Origin: a virus
Direction: 5' to 3' (one strand)
Virus record (IMG/VR): IMGVR_UViG_3300020595_003118
Coordinates: 1 to 61,454 of that record
Length of the DNA stretch: 61,454 bases
The position numbers and the translations under genes are program-made. The stretch's first letter is position 1, and each line of letters starts with the position of its first letter. This document shows, one piece after another, positions 40,952 to 49,100 of the stretch. Under the pieces are notes generated by a model, which had not been told where the DNA came from, made no database searches, and saw only the letters and a list, made by a program, of their open reading frames with translations.

Positions 40952-41854
40952 TTATTCTGCATCCTGCGAAAATTGCCTAGACCTGTCTTTAATCTTTATA
41001 CCCATCTTATCGGCTTCTTCATGCGTCATGCCAACCACATCTACATCTTTTCCGCCAGACACTTCTTCTAGCTTGGACCTGGAATTTGCTAATCTAATAA
41101 TTTCGTCAGGATCTTCGCTTTTTATATTTGGATACCTCTCAAAGATTGTTGTAAAAGTTTTTGCGTAATTAGCTAAATTAGTTTGATGGAAAGAGAGTTT
41201 GCAAATAGGTTTTCCAAAATACTCAAAAGCATTATTACATATTCTCCAACTAGAAGTAAAAAACTCTTTAGTAGATACCGTTTTTATACTTTGCATAGAA
41301 ATATTTTTAAGACATTCCGAATGTATTCTAAAGTATTTTTGCACATCTAAAGATGGGTCCTGCTTATCGTCTTCGCTAAGCAAAGGTTCTTCAAATTTTT
41401 TATCTTTAAAAAGACTATTTAATAAATAATATTCATTCAGCCTCCTATCGGCGATACTCTCACAAGAATGGGCTAGAAAAGAATTTTTTTTATTAATTAA
41501 AATAAACAGCTTTTGCTCAAGCTCATCAATATAATCTAATTGAACCTTCTTCTGAGAATGGAGAAGAAGTTTCTGAGAGCTTTGCCTAGTATGATCTATT
41601 AGTCGTTCTAAATCTTCAATTTCATAATCTTCCTGCTTAGACCATAGATCCTTGGACTTGGCTTGATCTAACAGCTCTTCATTATTCAATACCTTCTTTT
41701 TCCTGAGATTTTCGTAGAAAGCATCATATTCACATTCAAAATCTACATAGTCGTCTAGAGTCAAATGCTTAATATAAAAATTTTCATCTTTATAATAAGA
41801 GAAGCCTTTTAATATGTCAGAAAGAGCTGAACGAAGCTTCGACTCTTCTTTCAA
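40952..41854 (-). CDS. Conserved tail-region protein, helical
   Basis: 300 residues. The start is TTG at 41854 directly after the upstream TAA, with a good AAGGAGG Shine-Dalgarno at 5-nt spacing, which fixes this start. The protein is largely alpha-helical, with charged, probably coiled-coil stretches (DLERLIDHTRQSSQKLLLHSQ, DYIDELEQKLFILINKKNSF). C-terminal GMTHEEADKMGIKIKDRSRQF is polar. It lies in a three-gene run with the 250- and 74-residue genes. A role in tail assembly is inferred from position. No family recognised. Confidence 0.65.
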   Translation of the reverse strand: MKEESKLRSALSDILKGFSYYKDENFYIKHLTLDDYVDFECEYDAFYENLRKKKVLNNEELLDQAKSKDLWSKQEDYEIEDLERLIDHTRQSSQKLLLHSQKKVQLDYIDELEQKLFILINKKNSFLAHSCESIADRRLNEYYLLNSLFKDKKFEEPLLSEDDKQDPSLDVQKYFRIHSECLKNISMQSIKTVSTKEFFTSSWRICNNAFEYFGKPICKLSFHQTNLANYAKTFTTIFERYPNIKSEDPDEIIRLANSRSKLEEVSGGKDVDVVGMTHEEADKMGIKIKDRSRQFSQDAE

Positions 41855-42607
41855 TTAGCCCTCCTTTTTTTTCGAAACTTCTTCTAAAGGTTCCTCTTCA
41901 GCTTCTTCTGCAGGTTCTTCTACAGTTTCCTCCTCAGCTTCTTCCGAAGGCTCTTGCTCTTCTTCAAAGTAGGAGTCATAATAGGATTGAAACTCCGCCT
42001 CCGTCTGAGCGAGATCTAGATACCATATTGTAAACAAGAATACAAACCTATCGATAACTGAACTCCAGAATTCCGATTCATCTCCACCCCTTAGATCGTC
42101 AACTTTCTCATATTGTAATATAGCTCTTTTTTGGAAATCTTCTTCATCGACATCAAAAATTGGATCTCCATCCAAACAAGAGTAATTTAACATACAGAAG
42201 TCAACAGTCTTATCTCTGGCTTTAATCTCTGCCGTATTATCATATATTGCAGAATAATAAGATGTGAATTTACGCATATCCTCTTGTATTTGTACAATTT
42301 TAGCGTAAAGCTCAAACTTCTTTTCGGAGTTTGATTTTTCTCTGATCAACTTTTCTTGATTTTGCGCTAATTCCTTTTGCAGATTAAAATAATAAGCCTG
42401 ATCTTTCTTTGGTAGGGCGGTATCGCTATTATCAGCATAATACTTGTCTACGGAAGCTTTTGTCTGAACTCCCATGTTCATTAACTTTGAGAGCATGGCT
42501 GCGTAGTAAATCTCTATTTCCTCTCTCTCGGTTCTATTAGGTTGCTTGAGCGTGAACTCGTAATCCTTGTCCTTATTTTTTTCCTTAAAACTAAATAATT
42601 TTTTCAT
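41855..42607 (-). CDS. Conserved tail-assembly-region protein with Glu-rich tail
   Basis: 250 residues. The segment YEFTLKQPNRTEREEIEIYYAAMLSKLMNMGVQTKASVDKYYADN resembles a widely conserved phage protein found near tail genes (…RPTRREKEEAEVFYSVELNKAI..GI.T.AML.KKY…), of unknown function. The middle is helical (KELAQNQEKLIREKSNSEKKF). Residues 215-245 form an acidic repeat (EEAEEETVEEPAEEAEEEPLEE). AGGAG at 5-nt spacing precedes the ATG, directly after the stop of the 74-residue gene. Probably a tail-assembly chaperone-like protein, by position and resemblance. Confidence 0.65.
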   Translation of the reverse strand: MKKLFSFKEKNKDKDYEFTLKQPNRTEREEIEIYYAAMLSKLMNMGVQTKASVDKYYADNSDTALPKKDQAYYFNLQKELAQNQEKLIREKSNSEKKFELYAKIVQIQEDMRKFTSYYSAIYDNTAEIKARDKTVDFCMLNYSCLDGDPIFDVDEEDFQKRAILQYEKVDDLRGGDESEFWSSVIDRFVFLFTIWYLDLAQTEAEFQSYYDSYFEEEQEPSEEAEEETVEEPAEEAEEEPLEEVSKKKEG

Positions 42608-42832
42608 TTATTCTCCTGAGTTTAATTTTGTATAATTCTCTCCCTGATCCCTAAAGAAACGAATAGTATCATTACCCTTATCTAAAACTCGATTTCTTAT
42701 TTTTTCGAAATCGTCGTCCTCTATAGAGTATTTTTCCTGTATATCCTCTAATTGATAAAGGAAGTCCTTGAACAAATGCTTGATACACCTTTCGCCCAAA
42801 AACTCAAAATAATAAAAATCCTTTTCTTCCAT
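42608..42832 (-). CDS. Small acidic protein of the tail-assembly run
   Basis: 74 residues, MEEKDFYYFEFLGERCIKHLF…, helical, with alternating charges (EDIQEKYSIEDDDFEKIRNRVLDKG). ATAGGA precedes the ATG, with TGTATA 17 nt upstream, a possible variant of the late element. Its stop abuts the next ATG (TAAATG). No family recognised. Operon membership makes it a likely real gene of tail morphogenesis. Confidence 0.65.
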   Translation of the reverse strand: MEEKDFYYFEFLGERCIKHLFKDFLYQLEDIQEKYSIEDDDFEKIRNRVLDKGNDTIRFFRDQGENYTKLNSGE

Positions 42833-42853
42833 TCCTATATCTATATACAGACA

Positions 42854-42879
42854 TTTAACTAGTATGTGAAATAGTTAAA
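42854..42879 (-). other. AT-rich inverted repeat between tail genes
   Basis: TTTAACTA (42854-42861) and TAGTTAAA (42872-42879) pair perfectly over a 10-nt loop and overlap the stop of the 549-residue gene. It has no U-run, so it is at most a weak terminator or processing site. Confidence 0.35.
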
Positions 42880-44524
42880 CCCTAAAATCATTTACAACTG
42901 AATAGTTGGGAGCCGTAAAAAGATTCTTATTACTTTCAAAAGAGTATTTTGAATTTAGAGTTATCGATAGTGGGTCCCCAGTACCAATCGATACTCCTTC
43001 TAAATTTAAAGATTGAAGCTTCCCGTATTCGCTAAGCATATCATTCGACTTCACTTTCAATGAGGATACCAATTGATCCATAGACAGAGAACTTCCAGTT
43101 TCAAGTATAGCATTTAAGGATATGTCTAAATATGCTCTGTTTTTAATTTCCAAATCAATTGTATCATATTTTCCACCCTTGCCTGGAAGTGCGCTTGACG
43201 CTATAGAAATCTTAGACGGAGTAAATGATAGAGACGTCTTTACTTCCTTAAAAAAGTCTTCCTCTGGAGCGTCTTTATTATCAAATGACTGATCGAAATT
43301 TATAGCGAATGTATCAGAGTCCCTTGAAAATGAGTCAGCAGTAACTCTATTGCTTAAAGACTTTGGTGCATTTCCTCCGAAAAAAGCATTAAACTCTCCA
43401 TTAGCTATATCGAATATATTTATATCCTCAAAAGCGCTTTGTATAAGTCCAGACCTTATAGACTTATCGGCAGATGATGTTATAGACCCTCCTACAGAAA
43501 CGGAGACTAAAGAGGTTCCACTATTGATCGAAATGTTTGTATCAACTCTAACCTGATCCCGTATAGATTCATCATCACCAAATGAGTATGAGAAGTTTAT
43601 ATAGTTATTAAATAGGTCTTCAGTAATATCCTTCTGCAGTGGCTCTTGTCCAATAGATGTTGAACCAAATTGATTTGTCAGAAATTCACTAGCCGTAGAG
43701 AACCAATCATAAGTTAAAAATCTATTCCTAATTATAGATATTGGATCACCTATGCTTCCCTCTAATCTACCTTTTATTGAGATAGAATTTGGAGCGTCAA
43801 TAGATGAGTCTATATCTGCCGAATATCTTAATATACCAGAGTTTCCATACAAATCAGAAGAGTAACTTTCAGTTACACTATAAGTTCCTTGAACTCTATC
43901 TATACTTTCTTGCAAAGAATTTAAATTTAAAGAGTAGTCCGAATCCTTGCATATAAAGTGAGGAGAAATGAAAGTTTGAGTAGATCCAGTCCTTTGCCTA
44001 ACGTAGTCTATTGCATTCTGTAATGAAGATGATTTGTCATATGAATCGGCTTGAGGAGTTTCTATGCCCTTTGCGCTTATAAGGTGAGAAATTGAAACTA
44101 TTCCATCATTACCTTCTTCAAACGACCAACTCTCCTGTGGATCTATAACTCCATAATTATCACCAAAATAATCTACTGGGTAAGCAGTAAAGCTAATATT
44201 ATAATCAATAATTTTATTATATTTGCTTTGCCCAAAGTCGATAGAATCAATCTTTACTCCGCTCCTTACCATTACCTCTGCTTCATAAGGCTTAAAATCC
44301 TTAACTATAAAAATTCCAAAGTCTTTTGAAAACCCGCTAATCAGCTTCAATTGCTCTGACCTAAGATCATTGAAGTCCCTTCCAGTAAGCTGACCATTTA
44401 GAGAGTACGATTCCTCACTCCCAAAGTTTTCCCCATACTTTAAAAAATTCTCCTGACTACTCAAGAATGGTGTTGGTTGATCACCAAAGTCAAAGCTATC
44501 GTAAATTATTTTAGTTGGAGTCAT
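42875..44524 (-). CDS. Tail protein B (beta-rich, paralogue-like)
   Basis: 549 residues. It begins MTPTKIIYDSFDFGDQPTPF and contains YSLNGQLTGRDFNDLRSEQLKLISGF, YNKIIDYNISFTAYPVDYF and a C-terminal KSNDMLSEYGKLQSLNLEGVSIGTGDPLSITLNSKYSF. Its arrangement (beta N-domain, long Ser/Asn-rich beta middle, C-terminal helical step before a final strand) parallels the neighbouring 536-residue gene. They may be paralogues in the tail tip. ATGA overlap with that gene shows coupling. Function as a distal tail or baseplate component is inferred from position after the tape measure. Confidence 0.65.
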   Translation of the reverse strand: MTPTKIIYDSFDFGDQPTPFLSSQENFLKYGENFGSEESYSLNGQLTGRDFNDLRSEQLKLISGFSKDFGIFIVKDFKPYEAEVMVRSGVKIDSIDFGQSKYNKIIDYNISFTAYPVDYFGDNYGVIDPQESWSFEEGNDGIVSISHLISAKGIETPQADSYDKSSSLQNAIDYVRQRTGSTQTFISPHFICKDSDYSLNLNSLQESIDRVQGTYSVTESYSSDLYGNSGILRYSADIDSSIDAPNSISIKGRLEGSIGDPISIIRNRFLTYDWFSTASEFLTNQFGSTSIGQEPLQKDITEDLFNNYINFSYSFGDDESIRDQVRVDTNISINSGTSLVSVSVGGSITSSADKSIRSGLIQSAFEDINIFDIANGEFNAFFGGNAPKSLSNRVTADSFSRDSDTFAINFDQSFDNKDAPEEDFFKEVKTSLSFTPSKISIASSALPGKGGKYDTIDLEIKNRAYLDISLNAILETGSSLSMDQLVSSLKVKSNDMLSEYGKLQSLNLEGVSIGTGDPLSITLNSKYSFESNKNLFTAPNYSVVNDFRV

Positions 44525-46131
44525 AATGTAGCTCTATTCCTAACCAGTTTGTTGAATTTATATTTTACAGATACTTCTAATGCATTTTCCTCTAAATTGT
44601 ATTGGTAAGTTGCGCCATCAATATAAGTATCATTATAGTTCTTTACATGCTCATTAGCTACACCCTTTGCCTGGTCAAGAAGATCATAAAGCGTATCTTC
44701 CTCTTGTCCATTTATAGATATTTTTAAGTCTCTAGATCCCTGATTTGTAGTATCGATTTTTTGTACAAATTGTTTCTCACCTAAGGCGGAGAAATTGGCA
44801 AATGTATTAATTGAATCGTCATCGTTAACCGAAATAGAAACTCTTCTTCCGCTTATTAGAGAAGAGTCATCGGAAAAGTTATATTTATAGTCTATAGAAC
44901 TTCCATTCGTTTTTTTATTATAAGAACAATCCTCTAGGCTCAAATCTTTAATACCGCCCCGCTCCTGATAAAAACTATAACATCTTCCATAGATATTTTC
45001 TTTTTCTATATTGTAGCCATTCACAGAGTTTTGCATTTTTTCTGCCTCAGATTCACCTCTTCCCAATATACTTGCTTCCTCAGAAATCTCCATAATGTCT
45101 CCTAGTCTTTGCATGGAGAGTGTTGAATTTAAAATATAATTTTCTCCATAATTAGAATCAGCATCGTTAAAGGATATTGTGTAGTTAGCCTCGCCAGCAA
45201 AATTATCAATAGTTTGAGAATTAGAAATGGCTCCAGAAGGTAGAGCTGAGGAATTACCATATGCTAGATAAGTTTCACTACATCTACCATAAGATCCGCT
45301 TATTTCACTTTTTATAGCTTCGGATAGATCGACTTCTATAGAAAAGGATTTTGCCTTTATTGAGCCATTTTCAGAAACAGAGATTATTCCGTCTGCTTGT
45401 TTTGTGAAGTTATGAGAGCGCTTTACTGAATATTTTTCAAATTCAGAAGTATATGTAGAAAATTTTCTAGAAATACTAACCGAGTTGTTTACTAAATCGT
45501 AGGATTCATTAAATTTCTCGTCTACTGCCCCAGTAAAAAAATTCTGTCCAGGAAAGCTATCTAAAAGTTCAAAGGGCGGTTCTACTGTTTGAAAAATTTC
45601 CGTAGCTAAACCTTTTGCTCTTTGAATAGGGGTGATTATCACTCCATCGCCACTAGCATATTTAATATTTATACTATGCGTATAAGAAAATTGATCACCA
45701 TCCCTGTTAATATTAAAATCTTCAGAAAAATCCTCAAGCAGGTATGGAGATTCTAAAATGGTGTTTCCAGTTACTAAGGGAGCTAATCCGCTATAATATT
45801 TACCAGAAAGATTGCTTAAATTTCCAGATTGGAAGCCTTCGATTGATAGATTGTAAGTAGAGTACTGTAAAGAGTTTGCATCGTTATTACTAAAACTTAA
45901 TACCCTACCTTTTCCGAAGTCATTTCCATTTAGTATTATCGGCTGATAATCTTGAAGACCAGTTCTAAAAAACTCAGAAGCGCTAACTAATCCGCTTACA
46001 CCAATATCATTTTGAAGATCTATGAAATATCCCTCTATCTCATACTCAACTCTTGAACCGAATCTAAAATTGGAATTTAAGAATTGATTTGTTTTTTTAA
46101 AACCTAATAAACTAGCATTATTAAAATTCAC
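44521..46131 (-). CDS. Tail protein A (beta-rich, downstream of tape measure)
   Basis: 536 residues; start GTG at 46131 (MNFNNASLLGFKKTNQF). Contains FGSRVEYEIEGYFIDLQNDIG, SQYSTYNLSIEGFQSGNLS-like strands and YTHSINIKYASGDGVI, all with alternating polar/hydrophobic residues, and ends ENALEVSVKYKFNKLV. The shape resembles a tail-tip protein with repeated beta strands, similar to the next gene. It directly follows the tape-measure gene (8-nt gap), the usual position of a distal-tail protein (Dit-like). No Dit signature could be confirmed. Confidence 0.65.
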   Translation of the reverse strand: MNFNNASLLGFKKTNQFLNSNFRFGSRVEYEIEGYFIDLQNDIGVSGLVSASEFFRTGLQDYQPIILNGNDFGKGRVLSFSNNDANSLQYSTYNLSIEGFQSGNLSNLSGKYYSGLAPLVTGNTILESPYLLEDFSEDFNINRDGDQFSYTHSINIKYASGDGVIITPIQRAKGLATEIFQTVEPPFELLDSFPGQNFFTGAVDEKFNESYDLVNNSVSISRKFSTYTSEFEKYSVKRSHNFTKQADGIISVSENGSIKAKSFSIEVDLSEAIKSEISGSYGRCSETYLAYGNSSALPSGAISNSQTIDNFAGEANYTISFNDADSNYGENYILNSTLSMQRLGDIMEISEEASILGRGESEAEKMQNSVNGYNIEKENIYGRCYSFYQERGGIKDLSLEDCSYNKKTNGSSIDYKYNFSDDSSLISGRRVSISVNDDDSINTFANFSALGEKQFVQKIDTTNQGSRDLKISINGQEEDTLYDLLDQAKGVANEHVKNYNDTYIDGATYQYNLEENALEVSVKYKFNKLVRNRATL

Positions 46132-46139
46132 TTTTATAA

Positions 46140-49100
46140 TTATTCACTGATCGTGTCTACAATTGATTCTAAATTTCTCCTAAACTCTTCAACCGCTTCT
46201 TCTACTGAACCCAACCTAGCTATGCTGCCTTCTGGAAGCTTTATATCTATATTAGTAACAACATCAGTGGTTTTGATTACTCCCTCTGCAATCTTTTGAC
46301 TTAGATTATTAGATGCTTCAATAAATTGCTGTTGAGTAAGAGTATTTGCATTTAATTTTTCTACTAGAGTGGCTATAGCATCTCTATTTATCACCGCTTC
46401 GGCCTCCTGTATCTTGAGTGCAGCTAATACATTTGCTGCAGAGTCTGCTGCGGTGGCAGATTCGTTGCCTCCTTCTACAACTGGTGGCGCTCCAGGAAGC
46501 CTACCTTCGGTTGGAGTAACCTTACTTAATAGTGAGCCTAATGTTGGGCTGACCTCCCTAAGGGATTCGACAATATCACCTAAACCTTGGTTAATTACTT
46601 CAAAGCCACCAATCTCTTCACCTGTATTAGTTTCAATCTTAACTAGTTCGTCTAAGTCCAGTCTAACACCCTGATCAGACAAACGGTCAAATACACGTTC
46701 TAATCTTCCAGGTAAATCCGCAAGCCCTTCAGGAGTTCTATCCCCTTTACTCAACTCTCGTTCAAAAATGCTCCTAGCTCTTTTACTCTGTTCATCGGTT
46801 AGTTGACCCCCTTCAGCTTTTGATCTAGTAACAAGATTAAACTGCTCTCTAATTACATCAGCCGCCCCCTTTAATGCTTGAGCCTCTGGAGAATTCTTAT
46901 CAGCCAGCACTTCTCTAACTGGATTTGCTCCATTATCTCCACCATATTGACCCAATCCTAAGAAAGTTTTTCTCATTCCCGTTCTAATTTCTTCAGTGAG
47001 GCTATTAGCTGCCCTATCTTCACCAAATAATTGTGAAAGGTTCTGACCTCCCGTCTTTGACCCTAAATCGTTTAATGCTGCTTGAGCAACTCTCTGATTT
47101 TCAGCCTGTTGATTGAGAGCTACTGTATCTGCAAGTGACTGATTTGTATTTGCGACAAGAGCATCTCTATTTCCTGCTAGTTCAATTGCCAATTTTGCAA
47201 GCTCTTGTTTCAAATCCTTATCATCTGTCTTTCCTATTAGAGAGTTTATATCGCTAATTGAGGCTCCTTCATTCGCAACCCTTTCCAAGATTGGGGAAAC
47301 CTCAGCTCTTTGTTCTGGTGTGAATGTGGACAATCTATCTTTAAAAGCAGATTGGACACCCCCTGAAGCACCCAAGTTAAGATCCTTTAACCCATCTGTA
47401 AGAGCTGTTTTCAGATTACTTATCTGAAGGTCCTGCTTTTTACGTGTCTGGTCAAATCCCTGCCTAGAAAGAAACTCCAATTTATTTTGCGCGAGGTTGG
47501 ACGCTCTACTAACTTCACCCCTTTGCGTTATTCTATCAGCAGCAGACTGTCCAGCCTGAGCTTGGAACAAATTAGATGAAGCAGCGTCAGAGTCTCTGTT
47601 AGCTCCTGCGACTTTAAAGTTCGCATCTGTTATCGCAGCGGCAGCTTGCTGTTCAATTATATTGGTCTTAATGGAGCCATCTCCAATCACTTTCTTGAAT
47701 AGGTTTGATAGAAGCTTATTTGTGTCGAACTGAAGAGCAAAAGCTTTTGCAGTTTCCTTTTCAAGGCCCAGCGCAATTAGCCTCTGGAGATTACTTCCAG
47801 ACTTCTCTAAAGTGGAAAAGTCAACATTGTCAAGATCTATATCCGCTAGAAGACCTCCAATAAAAAGAGATACCTCATCTTCTGTAATCTTACTAAGATC
47901 AAGTTGATCTTGGTTTGTTACTCTTGTTATTGGCGCTCCAAAGGCAAATTGACCAACACCCCTAATAGTTTCTGTCTCCTTCTCTATAGTAGCTCGCCTA
48001 TCTTTAGATTTTGTAGCGAAATCGTCGAAAGCCTTCTGTGTTGACGCTGTCCTTATTTTTGACTGCCCTTCCCTTTGGAGTTCATCCAATATCCCTCTTC
48101 TTTCCTCTGGAGTTGCAGTAACAAAGTCTTGCTTAAGCTTCCTCCCTCTTTCTGATTTCCCAAGATTTGGATCGTTCTGAAAATCATTAAAAGTTCTTTG
48201 TATATCAGAGAACAGGGCCGCTATCTGTTTTCCTGATGCAGTTCCACTTTCAAATGCATCATTTAGTCTAAACTGCGCATTTACATATGCCTGTGCAGAA
48301 GCTATATTCTTTTTATAAAAATCTTGCTGCTCGCCCAGAGACTTGGAATACTTGCTGGCATCATCAGTGGCTGTAGAAAGCGCAGCACTAACTCCACCCA
48401 GTAGACCCCCAACTCCAGCACCTATTGCAATACCAAGCGGATTCCCAGAAAATGCACCCACACTTGCTCCAGTCGCAGCTCCACCTAAAGCACCAGATGC
48501 AATTGACCCAGCTCTTTCATTTCCACTTACCTTTGCAATCCCCTGACCAATTACTGGCGCTGCCAAAGCACCAGCAAAGCTAAGTCCAAATCCAGCCCCC
48601 TGTAGTCTTTGTCCTCTAGCTATTTTTCTAGATTGAACCGATTCGTTAAATTTAGCTCTAGACTCTGGTGTAAGTTTTTTACCAGTTGACGAGTTTAATA
48701 TTCCTTTTGCCTTTTTTTCTAGGCCGCTGTCGAAACCAAACCTACCCGTTCCAGACTTCTCTAGTTGTGTTTGTGCATCAGCCAAAAGAGACTGTTGAAC
48801 TGCATTTCTTGTTCCCTTTTCAATTTGTTTGAAGTTTACCAGTCCAGCATTTTTAATTTTATTTGCTAACTCCCTACCCTCCTTGGATCTATTGAGTTCC
48901 TCGAAGCTCAATGATTTCCCTTGTGATTTAGACTCCTTTTTTAATTCGGCCTCTATAAGCTCAAGTCTTAACCTTCTCTTAAATTCTGCAAATGGAGCTG
49001 CATCTCCCCTAAACCCACTAGGCACAGCGCCAGCCGCAAATTGTTTTTTAAAATCCTTATAGTTGTACTCTTTTAACTCTTTGCTAAAGTTTTTTGGCGC

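Noticed and set aside
41231-41240. TATTACA strings inside coding sequences (also near 28650, 37360, 40250)
   Set aside because: Lack the GTG prefix and are not followed by a start codon at 13-17 nt; treated as background for the late-element search.
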